From the NCBI GenBank assembly GCA_031551125.1, contig JAVBOB010000002.1, positions 181,428 to 245,427 on the forward strand: a stretch of 64,000 nt of DNA, given 5' to 3'. Below, piece after piece: positions 8,317-16,991 of the stretch; within the stretch, counting starts at the first letter, position 1, and the number at the start of each line of letters is the position of its first letter. The notes below the pieces were generated by a model that was not told the origin of the DNA, did no database searches, and saw only the letters and a program-made list of their open reading frames with translations. The DNA is from JAIRNF01 sp031551125. Lineage in GTDB: Bacteria > Bacteroidota > Bacteroidia > Bacteroidales > UBA932. The position numbers and the translations under genes were made by a program.

Positions 8317-9204
8317 ATGAAAAAAATATACGGACTACTAGTACTGGCAAGCCTAGCAGTAGCGGGCTGCCAAAAAGATACAGCCATTAACAAGCCTGCC
8401 GAGCAAGAAAAGGTAGCGGTTTCATTTACCGCTAAGCTACCTGCAAACATGGTTACACAAGGCAGCGCTGATGGTGGAATTGTTGGGAACAATGTTGACT
8501 TTACAAATGATTGTAGCCTACGTTACATTATGTGTGTATTTGATAACTCAAATAATCCTGTACTGAACGAAACGATAATTACTTCAGACCCTGCAATACC
8601 TGTTTTATTCAATGTTCGCTTGGTACCCGCAACCTATAAAGTAGCGTTTTGGGCTGATATAATAACAAAAACTTCTTATGTGGCAGATAAGTATTATAAC
8701 ACAGATGCCTTATCAAGTAATGGAACCATATCTCTTTATGGCTCAGAACTTTCGTATTTATTTACAGGTTCTTCAGTTAATACTGAGGAAAGAGATGCCT
8801 ATGCCTTTGCAAAAACCATAGACCTAACCGCTTCGGGAATTACTGATAATATTACACTTAAACGCCCATTTGCAAAAATTAGGTTAGTGGCAACAGGGCA
8901 AGCAAGTGACCTCCTTGCTATCGGTAAGACGGTAAACGTTGAAGGATTGAAAGTACCAAAAACCTACAACATACTGAATGGAACTTCAAGTGGAGAAGTA
9001 ACGCTAATGTACAGCGCCATAAACACATATAACGACCATAGTAATGGTGAACAAACGTTATTTTCCGATTATGTTCTTCCTCCTTCATCAGGAAAGATAG
9101 AATGTAAGATAACTGTAAGTGGTTATACTGAATATACCGCAAGCAATATTCCCGTGGAGCTCAATAAGCTCACTACCATAAAAGGAAATTTCAACATTCC
9201 TTAA
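8317..9204 (+). CDS. Fimbrillin-like lipoprotein, paralogue 2
   Basis: 295 residues with lipobox AVAGC (Cys18) and QKDTA after it. The domain resembles DUF6562-type fimbrillin-like proteins. It shares VDF...LRYIM, RLVP-TYKVAFWAD, YYNTD and LKRPFAKIR with the following gene (VDF...FRYIM, RLVPGMYKVVFWAD, HYNTG, LTRPFGKVR). The base composition of its central part (about 8480-9200) looks more AT-rich than the preceding gene. Probable role: a structural or accessory subunit of a surface filament, inferred from the operon and family. Confidence 0.6.
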   Translation: MKKIYGLLVLASLAVAGCQKDTAINKPAEQEKVAVSFTAKLPANMVTQGSADGGIVGNNVDFTNDCSLRYIMCVFDNSNNPVLNETIITSDPAIPVLFNVRLVPATYKVAFWADIITKTSYVADKYYNTDALSSNGTISLYGSELSYLFTGSSVNTEERDAYAFAKTIDLTASGITDNITLKRPFAKIRLVATGQASDLLAIGKTVNVEGLKVPKTYNILNGTSSGEVTLMYSAINTYNDHSNGEQTLFSDYVLPPSSGKIECKITVSGYTEYTASNIPVELNKLTTIKGNFNIP

Positions 9205-9264
9205 TCGCAATAATATTATTTCACATATACCCTATTTAAATTATCAACCAAAAAAAATTAAATT

Positions 9265-11289
9265 ATGAGAAAACTACTCTGTTTAGTAACTTTGGCAGGT
9301 TTGGCACTGACCTCTTGCCAAAAAGACCCCGCTGTTGACCCGAAGCAAGGCAATGGAGAACCTGTAACGGTTTGCTTTACGACAAAAACGCCTCAAGGCT
9401 TCGGTTCACTTACTCGGTACAGTACAGCCGATGGCGCTTTCAACTCAGCTTATGGACTTGGAAATGTTGACTTCGCTGCCAGTTACGATTTTCGTTACAT
9501 TATGGAAGTTTGGAAAGAAGACGGAAGCCAAATGGTTTACCGTGATACCGTAGCTCAATCCACACCTGCCGATGCAAATTTCAGCACCCGTTTAGTACCC
9601 GGTATGTACAAGGTAGTATTCTGGGCAGATATTACAACCCAAGGAAGCACTGACGACTTACACTACAACACCGGGACTTCAGATGGGTTGAAAAAGGTAG
9701 TAATGAAAGGTTCTTACTTTGGAAATGACGATGCTAAAGATGCCTACACTCAAGTAGTAGCCATCGACCTAACATCTGCAGGTATAAACCAAACCATTAC
9801 GCTTACTCGCCCCTTTGGAAAGGTAAGAGTTATTGCTACTGACATTATGCTGAATCTTCCACAGGCTCCTAAGAAAGCAAGGCTAACATACCTCGTTGAT
9901 GTACCTAAAGCATACAACGCATTCGATGCAGAGCCCCGCACAGACCTGCTATTTGCAGCCAACACGGCCACAAATAACATGGACATTGCTAGCGATCTAG
10001 GAGTGGCTCCTAATACAGCAACAGAGCAAACGCTAACATTCGACTATATTTTTGCACCTAAAACAGGGCAAAAAGCATACAACTTTGAAGTGCAAACATA
10101 TCTGGGCGGAACTCCTATTACACAAACAAGAGGAACAGGAGCAAAGGCTCTTACCGATATTCCTGTTGAGCGCAACAAGCTAACCACCGTAAAAGGTAAC
10201 TTCTTTACTTATGCTGCAAACTTTACGGTAAGCGTTGATCCTGTATTTGGTGGTAATACACTTAGCTTATCCGGAACAATTGCTGATCTTCAAGCAACCC
10301 TCACCAGTGCCGCATCAACATGGACAGGAGATCTTAGCCTTCATGTTACAGATGCAGTATCAGTCGCAACAAATATTATAATACCAGCAATGCCCAATAC
10401 CAGCAATCTAACAATTACTTTCGATCAGCCTAATGCAGCTGCTGTTACTTTTGACGGTAGTGCTTATACTGGAACATTAATTGTTAATGCTACCTCTCCC
10501 TTTGGTGGTATCAGCGCTAATGGTATGTACCCTACTGCTGCAAACATATCTAATCAGGTTTTCAATGGAAGCATTTATACTTCTATTACAGGAACCTACA
10601 CATGGTCTAGTACTAGTGCAAATATGGTACAAACCTATTCAACCAACGCATTTGGACGTAGCAACCGTTTTTCTCCTGCCAGCATAAGTAGTGTAACTTT
10701 TGAAGGGAAAGAAGCTATTAAAGTTACGGTTGATCCGACTACTGGAACTGCTGCTCGTGGAGGTTCCTTCAACACTAATTTTTACAATACGCAAGGTAAG
10801 CAAATAGAACTAGTAAATCCAAGCACTGGAAATTGGGAGTTAGAATGTAGCATGTACATTTCAGACGAAATGATAGCAGGAGCTAAACCTTTTTACTGTG
10901 GATTATGGGCTATGAACAGCTCTCCTTCAATATATCCTATTTTATCTTTCAAAAATGTAAATGACGACAACACCACTATGACTACACCTAGATGGGCAAT
11001 ATGGGATAATTCAACGGGTTGGAGTGATGCTCCACTAGCACCGCCAACAGCAGCCGGATGGCACACATTAAAAATGGCTGTAAATGGTAGTATTATTGAA
11101 TACTACATTGATGACACTTTAATTGGCACTGCAGCCTCAAATCCTGCAGACTTACCCACAACTACTATAAAGCAAGTTGCTTTACAAAACTACAACTTCT
11201 GCTCTGTGATAGGCAATGTTGATGTGGCTGACCCCGCCTACTCATTCGATGCGTATTTTGCAGATGTAAAGTACACCATTATTCCTTAG
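9265..11289 (+). CDS. Fimbrillin-like lipoprotein with lectin-like C-terminal extension
   Basis: 674 residues. Lipobox ALTSC (Cys18) followed by QKDPA, almost the same mature start as the previous gene. Residues about 20-320 form the shared fimbrillin-like domain. Residues about 320-460 are Thr/Ser/Asn-rich beta sequence. Residues about 470-674 look like a concanavalin/LamG-type jelly roll (WELECSMYIS, PFYCGLWAMN, WHTLKMAVNGSIIEYYIDD, FDAYFADVKY at the end). The body is thus duplicated from its neighbour and fused to a putative carbohydrate- or ligand-binding module, as expected of a tip adhesin. The fusion is visible in one uninterrupted frame; the adhesin role is inferred. A terminator follows. 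Confidence 0.6.
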   Translation: MRKLLCLVTLAGLALTSCQKDPAVDPKQGNGEPVTVCFTTKTPQGFGSLTRYSTADGAFNSAYGLGNVDFAASYDFRYIMEVWKEDGSQMVYRDTVAQSTPADANFSTRLVPGMYKVVFWADITTQGSTDDLHYNTGTSDGLKKVVMKGSYFGNDDAKDAYTQVVAIDLTSAGINQTITLTRPFGKVRVIATDIMLNLPQAPKKARLTYLVDVPKAYNAFDAEPRTDLLFAANTATNNMDIASDLGVAPNTATEQTLTFDYIFAPKTGQKAYNFEVQTYLGGTPITQTRGTGAKALTDIPVERNKLTTVKGNFFTYAANFTVSVDPVFGGNTLSLSGTIADLQATLTSAASTWTGDLSLHVTDAVSVATNIIIPAMPNTSNLTITFDQPNAAAVTFDGSAYTGTLIVNATSPFGGISANGMYPTAANISNQVFNGSIYTSITGTYTWSSTSANMVQTYSTNAFGRSNRFSPASISSVTFEGKEAIKVTVDPTTGTAARGGSFNTNFYNTQGKQIELVNPSTGNWELECSMYISDEMIAGAKPFYCGLWAMNSSPSIYPILSFKNVNDDNTTMTTPRWAIWDNSTGWSDAPLAPPTAAGWHTLKMAVNGSIIEYYIDDTLIGTAASNPADLPTTTIKQVALQNYNFCSVIGNVDVADPAYSFDAYFADVKYTIIP

Positions 11290-11320
11290 GCATCTGGAAT
11301 TCCTAGAATAGATCTATTTT

Positions 11321-11349
11321 GTAAAGCCAGCCTTAAAAGCTGGCTTTAC
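11321..11349 (+). terminator. Terminator of the fimbria-like operon
   Basis: GTAAAGCCAGC and GCTGGCTTTAC form an 11 bp perfect stem with a 7-base loop, 32 bases after the last stop codon and followed by TTCATT. Confidence 0.75.
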
Positions 11350-11354
11350 TTCAT

Positions 11355-11690
11355 TAGACCTCTTCGGAAAATGCCTTTTGTAAATAGTAACGGATTAGAA
11401 ACAACAGCAGCCCCCCGTTAAGCGGCATTTGTAATGCCGCTTACAATATATCCGAATTTGTAATTCGGATTGCGTTGCAGAGTATTCAACGAACTATCCC
11501 CGAAGGGGCAGCTTATGCGGCTACATCCCTTAAGCTGCCCCTTTCGGGGCGCAAAACCAGCTTACCGCTACCCCTTTCCCAAGGCGTTACCTTGGGCTGA
11601 AGTAAGCTGCGCTTTCAGCGCGTAGCTGCAAAAAAGCGAAGCAAGCTGCTCTATTCAACAGCTTGCTTCGCTTCGCTCGCAATGACGCTA
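11355..11690. repeat. Array of small hairpins beginning with a MITE-like terminus
   Basis: The gap 11290-11724 holds no gene. Starting at 11355 is TAGACCTCTTCGGAAAAT, a diverged copy of the terminal repeat of the 291 bp element at 26756. Perfect hairpins follow: 11419-11443 and 11450-11470 (both with the central TTTGTAAT), one around 11499-11550 (CCCCGAAGGGG to CCTTTCGGGG) and one at 11578-11597 (CCCAAGGCG...CCTTGGG) that continues GCTGAAGTAAGCTGC. The last palindrome (11632-11688) is the GCGAGCGAAGC type. No matching right terminus was found. Confidence 0.65.
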
Positions 11691-11724
11691 GTATGTTCGT
11701 GTATCTTGATACGTGATACTATTG

Positions 11725-12600
11725 CTAAAGCAAATTCAACAGCTGCTCCTTTACCTTCTCCAGCTCGTCCTTCATTTGTACCACCAGCTGCTGTATGTTT
11801 ACCTCGTTGGCTTTAGAGCCCATAGTATTTATTTCGCGCCCTATCTCCTGAGAGATAAAACCCAGCTTACGTCCCGGATGCTCTTCCGTTTTGGCGGTTT
11901 GAGTAAAGTAGGTACAGTGCTGTTTAAGGCGTACCTTTTCTTCGGTAATATCTATCTTTTCAAGGTAAAAAATCAGCTCCTGCTCAAAGCGGTTTTTATC
12001 TATAGCCGCGGTGGGCAGCACCTCATTCAGGTTAGCAGCTATGCGGTTCTTTATGGTGTCAATGCGTCCTTTTTCGTAAGGTTCAACCTTTGCCAGCAGG
12101 GCTTCAATGTTGCTTATACGCAAAAGTATATCGCTCATCAACACCTTTCCTTCGCACGCGCGAAATGCTTCGAATTGCTCAACGGCATTTTGCAAGCAGC
12201 CCATCAGCACGGCGCTCTCCTCCTCCGGCAGCTCTTTTTTATCAGATGAAAGCACGTCCGGCAGCAGCAGAATGGTACGCATCATTTCCGGTGCAGCCAT
12301 CGAAAAACCGAAACGATTTCCTATTCCGCTTAACCGCTCGTAGTAAGCCGCAAACAGCTCCTCGTTCACTTGGGTTTGAGCCGTAGCTTTTTGCGCATCA
12401 ACCAGTATAAAAACATCCAGCTTTCCACGTTGCAGCTTAAGCAGCTCGGCGCGCATTTCTGCCTCCTTATCACGGTATAGCGAAGGTACACGCATGTTTA
12501 TATCCAGCTGCTTGCTGTTAACCGAGCGTAGCTCTACCGTAATTTTTTTCCCCTCGTACTCGGCCGTGGCCTTTCCGTATCCGGTCATTGATTTTGCCAT
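11725..12600 (-). CDS. yicC: YicC/YloC family protein
   Basis: 291 residues from the ATG at 12600. The reading frame opens 33 bases earlier, but MAKSMTGYGKA is the conserved family start. The N-terminal YicC domain has MTGYGKA and ELRSVNSKQLDI; the C-terminal DUF1732 domain has KLGFISQEIGREINTMGSKA, the diagnostic family motif. YicC proteins are cytoplasmic endoribonucleases or RNase adaptors that affect sRNA turnover and stationary-phase fitness. It lies downstream of lptD on the same strand, but a 270 bp repeat-filled gap separates them, so co-transcription is uncertain. Confidence 0.9.
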   Translation of the reverse strand: MAKSMTGYGKATAEYEGKKITVELRSVNSKQLDINMRVPSLYRDKEAEMRAELLKLQRGKLDVFILVDAQKATAQTQVNEELFAAYYERLSGIGNRFGFSMAAPEMMRTILLLPDVLSSDKKELPEEESAVLMGCLQNAVEQFEAFRACEGKVLMSDILLRISNIEALLAKVEPYEKGRIDTIKNRIAANLNEVLPTAAIDKNRFEQELIFYLEKIDITEEKVRLKQHCTYFTQTAKTEEHPGRKLGFISQEIGREINTMGSKANEVNIQQLVVQMKDELEKVKEQLLNLL

Positions 12601-12607
12601 AGTTAGA

Positions 12608-12860
12608 GCCTCCCTCCTCATTCTCCTCTCCAAAAGAGAGGGGATGTGTTCTTCTTTTATACGTTTATGTTTTAATTCAAGCGGCCAGCTATTCTTTTAC
12701 CCCCTAGTCCGCTAAAGGGGAACCCCGCTACTGCAACGTTAACCTTTCTGAAACCATTTGCACACACGCAAAGCCCCCTTTAGGGGGTTGGGGTAAAGCA
12801 GCTGGAAAATGGGTTTACTTGCATTTCCTATCCCCCTCCTTTGGAGGGGTTAGGGGAGGC
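12608..12860. repeat. Nested inverted repeat between lptD and yicC
   Basis: Two arm pairs are nested. Outer: 12608-12644 (GCCTCCCTCCTCATTC...) with 12831-12860 (TCCCCCTCCTTTGGAGGGG...). Inner: 12698-12722 (TACCCCCTAGTCCGCTAAAG...) with 12770-12797 (AAAGCCCCCTTTAGGGGG...). The inner pair belongs to the same family as 29985-30082 and 38111-38194. Each arm is itself a short palindrome. No ORF is supported here. Confidence 0.7.
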
Positions 12861-12869
12861 CTCTTATTT

Positions 12870-15512
12870 CTACATATTATCGTAGAAGGTTGAACGCTTA
12901 TCGTACTTCAACGCATCGCGCAACGTAGAACCCTTTACGTTAATCCCGAAGCTCCAGCTCTGTCTAAAGCCAAAAGGTATCCACGTAAAGTTGAACTCAA
13001 AGCAGTGCAAATCTCGGTATATAGACAGCGAGCTGGTGGTAATGGTTGACATTTTAAAGTCATAACCTGACGCTACGTTAACCTTCCAATTTTTTGTCAG
13101 GCTGATATCTCCTCTAATTCCTATAATAGTTGAGCGGTTACTTACCGTACTCAGCACACCCGTCTCCTTGTTATACGGGTAGCTCTTGCTCATACTGTAG
13201 TTAAAGTTAAGAGACACCGACCAAGGTACTTCAAAGTTGACATAGTACAGGCCATAGTCGGGTGATAAGCCATCAAAGCCCTGCGTATTTGCCATGGCCG
13301 AGTTTGTGCTTTCTTGCGCTCCCTTTCCGCTACTTCCGCTAAGCGTATAGTCAAACGAGAGGTTGAAGCTGGTTATACGCCCAAAGTCTAAGCCCTTGTG
13401 AGTTTCCCAGTAAAATGTATTTATCCGCCTCCCATCTTTACTAAGGTCATAGGGATCTAAGGTAAAACCAAACGAAAAGCCAAACTTATCTAATATATTA
13501 GAACGACCGCTAAAGCCAATATTGCTAAGCCTCATAGAATCGGCCAAGAAGTTATAGCTGCCACTTATGTTGAACGACTCGAGCAGCTTCAGCTTTACGT
13601 TGTTCGTACCTGTGGTATCTTTCCGGTTACGCAGCTTCAGCTCCAACGTATTATCTAACCCGAATGATAAACCTGCCGACTTTCTTGAACCCGGAGGACT
13701 AAACGCTTGTCCATCGTAAATGTTGTACTCGGTTGGCGTAGTGCTACCCGGATAGGTAATAGAACGCCAACCGTTAGCGTAAGTATGCAAATCGGGAGTA
13801 TAGCTGGCGCTTACACTTGGCGTTAGCATGTGCCGAATAGCCTTAACCAGCGGGTCTTTACCTTTAAGCTGTACCAACCCGTACAGACGTGTTCTAAGCC
13901 CTATGCTATAGCCGTAGCTTTGCGTAATGTCAAATTCGCTAAAAGCAGGAGATTTTACCGTATCAACAGCCGTTCCGCCAGCATTCAACTCACGTTGTGT
14001 TGACTGAAAAAACCACGTTTGCCCGTATGCAACCGAAGGACTTATGGTAAGGTACTTGAGCAGCGTTATGGTAGGTAACGATATGCCAAACCTGTGCTGC
14101 ATACCGTTTACAAATTTCTGGTAGAAATCAGGCGTTCCCCACTCCGATGCCTTGAAGCTAATGTTATTGTTGAACTCCATCCCATAGGTAAACGAGATAT
14201 CCTCGTATAGCTTCGGTTTACCAATTCTTGTTTTTGGCATAAAGGGAGAAAACTTGCTAACGTTAAACGAGATGGATGGAAATCCAACATAGTAAGAGCT
14301 GTCTAGCGTATTCTGCCTATGGCTTAGGTTGGTTGAAAAGCTGAATGGAGTGTCCTCCCAATTTTTGGAGTAGCTGATGCTGGAGCTGGCCTGTCCTGAT
14401 AAGAATTGGTCAACTGTTTGACCATTATATCTATCGTTATTTACGCTTGAGAAGTTAACGCTGGCGCTAAATGTGCTTGTAGGGTTAGCTTGTGAAGCCT
14501 TGCTATGGTTCCAGCTTACCCTGAAGTTTTTTTCTTCATGGTAGTCTGTAGAACCTCTATCCCCCATTACCAATGTTGAATAATCTAAGCCAAAGCCGCC
14601 GTTAAACTTATACCGCTTACTGTAGCGAGACATGGCATGTATCCCCCATGAACCCAACGAATAGATGTCAGCGGTAACAGCCAAATCGGCATAATCACCA
14701 AACACAAGGTAGTAGCCTAAACCCTCTACAGAGAACCCGCGAGAAGCGTCTTCGCCAAAACGCGGAAACAGTAAGCCGGAGGTACGCGGTCCTGTTTGCG
14801 GAAAAAATCCAAAAGGCAAAAACAGCGGAAGCGGAACATCCTCCACCACCATGTTAGAAAATCCGAAAACAATTTTTTTGTGCGGTTCCGAAATCATTTT
14901 AGCCTTGCTCATGTGCAAGTAAAAGTGTGGATGCGTAGGGTCATCACAGGTAGTATATTTTCCGTCCGCAATGTTGATGCTCTTATCCGGCATCATCTTG
15001 GTTGTTTTGGCATGCAAAAAACCGTCACCTTGCTGGGTAACCACAGTAGAAACTATCGCCTTTTTACTTTCAAAGTTGTAGGTAATCGCATCCATAGAAT
15101 ATGAATCAGCACCCTCTTTGAACTTTGGCTTTTCAACAATTTCTTTGCCGGTAGAATCGGGAATACCGCAAGCGTACATTTGCTTCTTTGCGTAATCAAT
15201 GGCAATATACCCGGCCTCCAGCTGCAAATCCTGATAGGTTACTTTTGCATTTTTATAGAGGTAAACTTTTTTCCCGTCAATGGCGTATATGGTAGAATCT
15301 TCAGCAGTGGCTGTTACCAAGTCTTCCAGCCCGGCCTTTTTCTTTTTTACCGAATCGGCATGAGATTTGCTTGCTGTTGTATCAGCTATGGTTACAACAG
15401 CTTGTAGCGAGTCTGCAACGCAATACTCACGAGCCGTACCCATAAAAGGGATACATGTAGTAAAGGCTACTACAAGCAGAAAAACAAAAGCTGATTGATA
15501 ACGCGCTGACAA
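12870..15512 (-). CDS. lptD: LptD-like LPS assembly outer membrane protein
   Basis: 880 residues. A signal peptide (about 1-27) is followed by an OstA/LptA-like N-terminal domain (about 55-200: ATAEDSTIYAIDGKKVYLYK, ITYNFESKKAIVS) and a large beta-barrel with many alternating aromatic strands. PLPLFLPFGFFPQTGPRTSGLLFPRFGE marks the start of the barrel and is typical of Bacteroidota LptD-like proteins. LptD inserts lipopolysaccharide into the outer leaflet. It is divergent from the amidase gene with 41 bases between the start codons. The pairing with an amidase and an MCE gene supports an envelope-biogenesis cluster. Whether it is the only LptD in the genome is unknown. Confidence 0.85.
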   Translation of the reverse strand: MSARYQSAFVFLLVVAFTTCIPFMGTAREYCVADSLQAVVTIADTTASKSHADSVKKKKAGLEDLVTATAEDSTIYAIDGKKVYLYKNAKVTYQDLQLEAGYIAIDYAKKQMYACGIPDSTGKEIVEKPKFKEGADSYSMDAITYNFESKKAIVSTVVTQQGDGFLHAKTTKMMPDKSINIADGKYTTCDDPTHPHFYLHMSKAKMISEPHKKIVFGFSNMVVEDVPLPLFLPFGFFPQTGPRTSGLLFPRFGEDASRGFSVEGLGYYLVFGDYADLAVTADIYSLGSWGIHAMSRYSKRYKFNGGFGLDYSTLVMGDRGSTDYHEEKNFRVSWNHSKASQANPTSTFSASVNFSSVNNDRYNGQTVDQFLSGQASSSISYSKNWEDTPFSFSTNLSHRQNTLDSSYYVGFPSISFNVSKFSPFMPKTRIGKPKLYEDISFTYGMEFNNNISFKASEWGTPDFYQKFVNGMQHRFGISLPTITLLKYLTISPSVAYGQTWFFQSTQRELNAGGTAVDTVKSPAFSEFDITQSYGYSIGLRTRLYGLVQLKGKDPLVKAIRHMLTPSVSASYTPDLHTYANGWRSITYPGSTTPTEYNIYDGQAFSPPGSRKSAGLSFGLDNTLELKLRNRKDTTGTNNVKLKLLESFNISGSYNFLADSMRLSNIGFSGRSNILDKFGFSFGFTLDPYDLSKDGRRINTFYWETHKGLDFGRITSFNLSFDYTLSGSSGKGAQESTNSAMANTQGFDGLSPDYGLYYVNFEVPWSVSLNFNYSMSKSYPYNKETGVLSTVSNRSTIIGIRGDISLTKNWKVNVASGYDFKMSTITTSSLSIYRDLHCFEFNFTWIPFGFRQSWSFGINVKGSTLRDALKYDKRSTFYDNM

Positions 15513-15529
15513 TTTTCGAGTTATTTGTA

Positions 15530-15537
15530 TAACTTTG
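15530..15537 (+). promoter_or_regulatory. -7 box for the amidase gene
   Basis: TAACTTTG matches TAnnTTTG and lies in the 41-base divergent gap between lptD and the amidase. The transcript would start only a few bases before the ATG at 15554, or with a leader of about 60 bases if translation begins at 15608. Confidence 0.45.
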
Positions 15538-15553
15538 TTCGTTCAAGTGAACG

Positions 15554-16801
15554 ATGCGAACGACTGAAAAAACAGCCAAAACTAATCATTTTTCTAAAAC
15601 TATCGGGATGACAACCAGCTTCGGGCTTACTTTTTCACGATTAACCGGACTATTTTTTGCATATTTAACTATACTATGCGCTTTACCAACACAAGGAAAA
15701 GCACAAGAGCTGCAATCAAACGGAGAAATTCGACGGGTGGTAATTGATGCCGGACACGGAGGTAGAGACCCCGGAACAGTATATAAAGCTGTTCGGGAAA
15801 AAGATATTACGCTCTCCGTTGCATTGAAGCTGGGTAAGCTCATTAAAAAAGAGCACCCGGCAGTAGAGGTTTTATATACACGAGATAAAGACGTTTTTGT
15901 TGAGCTGCATGACCGTGGTAACTTTGCGAATAAGAAAAACGCCGACTTATTTATTTCCATTCATGTTAACAGCGCCGGTAAAGCAAGTGCGCCATCAGGC
16001 AGTGAAACTTTCGTAATGGGTTTACATAAATCAGACGAAAATATGGCTGTTGCTCAACGTGAGAACGCCGTTATTACCTATGAAAATGATTTTTCGTCTA
16101 AGTATGAAGGTTATGATCCTCGTTCACCTGAATCGTTTATCATTTTCAGCTTAATGCAAAATGCACATCTCGACCAAAGTATGCAAATGGCATCGTTTGT
16201 GCAAAAAGAGCTTGGCAACAAACCCATAAAGGTAAATCGCGGCGTGAAGCAAGCCGGGTTCTTGGTACTATGGAAATCAACCATGCCGGCTATTCTAGTG
16301 GAGTTGGGCTTTTTATCCAACCAAACGGATAGAGAAATAATGACCTCTGACAATGGGCAAGATAAGCTGGCGGAATGTTTGTTCAAGGCTTTTTCCAGCT
16401 ATAAAAAAAAATACGAGGGAACGGAGGCGGCTCCGGCACCGGCCACTTCAACAACAGCTGCCGCAGAAGATACAACAACGCTAGCAGCAAATAGCAGTAG
16501 CGATATACAAGCCGCCAATTCGTCAATGCCCGAGCCAAAAGCGGAGATTAAAGATAGCAGCGCCGATGTGTACTACAGCGTACAAATTATGGCCGTTGCC
16601 CGTAAGCTACCGGCAACATCGAAGGAATTTAAGGGCGAAAAAAACGTTGAAGCAGTAAAGGTTGGTAACCTGTACAAGTACATGATAGGCAACACTACCA
16701 ACCCTGATGACGCTATTGCACTGAGCAAGCGATTACAAAAAAAATTCAACGGAGCGTTTGTGGTTGTTGTTCAAAATGGGAAAGTAGCACCGTTAAAGTA
16801 G
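15554..16801 (+). CDS. N-acetylmuramoyl-L-alanine amidase with SPOR-like domain
   Basis: 415 residues, amidase_3 family. A hydrophobic export segment (about 27-50) follows a basic N-terminus; an alternative ATG at 15608 (residue 19) would give a more usual signal peptide. Zinc-site motifs are present: VVIDAGHGGRDPG with its His and FISIHVNS; the catalytic Glu is in ILVELGFLSN. After an Ala/Thr-rich linker (about 290-340) comes a SPOR-like domain (about 345-410: YSVQIMAVARKLP...YKYMIGN) that would bind denuded septal glycan. The enzyme cleaves the lactyl-peptide bond during cell separation. It is divergent from lptD and followed by the MCE protein gene. Confidence 0.92.
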   Translation: MRTTEKTAKTNHFSKTIGMTTSFGLTFSRLTGLFFAYLTILCALPTQGKAQELQSNGEIRRVVIDAGHGGRDPGTVYKAVREKDITLSVALKLGKLIKKEHPAVEVLYTRDKDVFVELHDRGNFANKKNADLFISIHVNSAGKASAPSGSETFVMGLHKSDENMAVAQRENAVITYENDFSSKYEGYDPRSPESFIIFSLMQNAHLDQSMQMASFVQKELGNKPIKVNRGVKQAGFLVLWKSTMPAILVELGFLSNQTDREIMTSDNGQDKLAECLFKAFSSYKKKYEGTEAAPAPATSTTAAAEDTTTLAANSSSDIQAANSSMPEPKAEIKDSSADVYYSVQIMAVARKLPATSKEFKGEKNVEAVKVGNLYKYMIGNTTNPDDAIALSKRLQKKFNGAFVVVVQNGKVAPLK

Positions 16802-16935
16802 TTTAAAAAACACCCTTTCTAAACTACCGAGTTTCGCTTATATATTCAGCGTTTAAAGGCATTTACGCTATTACATAATCATACCGCTCACATATATAGC
16901 CAAAAGCCGCCGTCTGCAATTTATGTAAATTGAAT

Positions 16936-16943
16936 TATCTTTG
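16936..16943 (+). promoter_or_regulatory. -7 box for the MCE gene
   Basis: TATCTTTG matches TAnnTTTG, 48 bases before the ATG at 16992. Confidence 0.5.
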
Positions 16944-16991
16944 AATCCGCAATTTTGCCGCTATGCGGCTGTTTTATAAAACCATACGCAA

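Noticed and set aside
12601..12633. Longer N-terminus of yicC (11 extra residues)
   Set aside because: The extension lies in the flank of the nested repeat and the family begins MAKSMTGYG or MIKSMTGYG.
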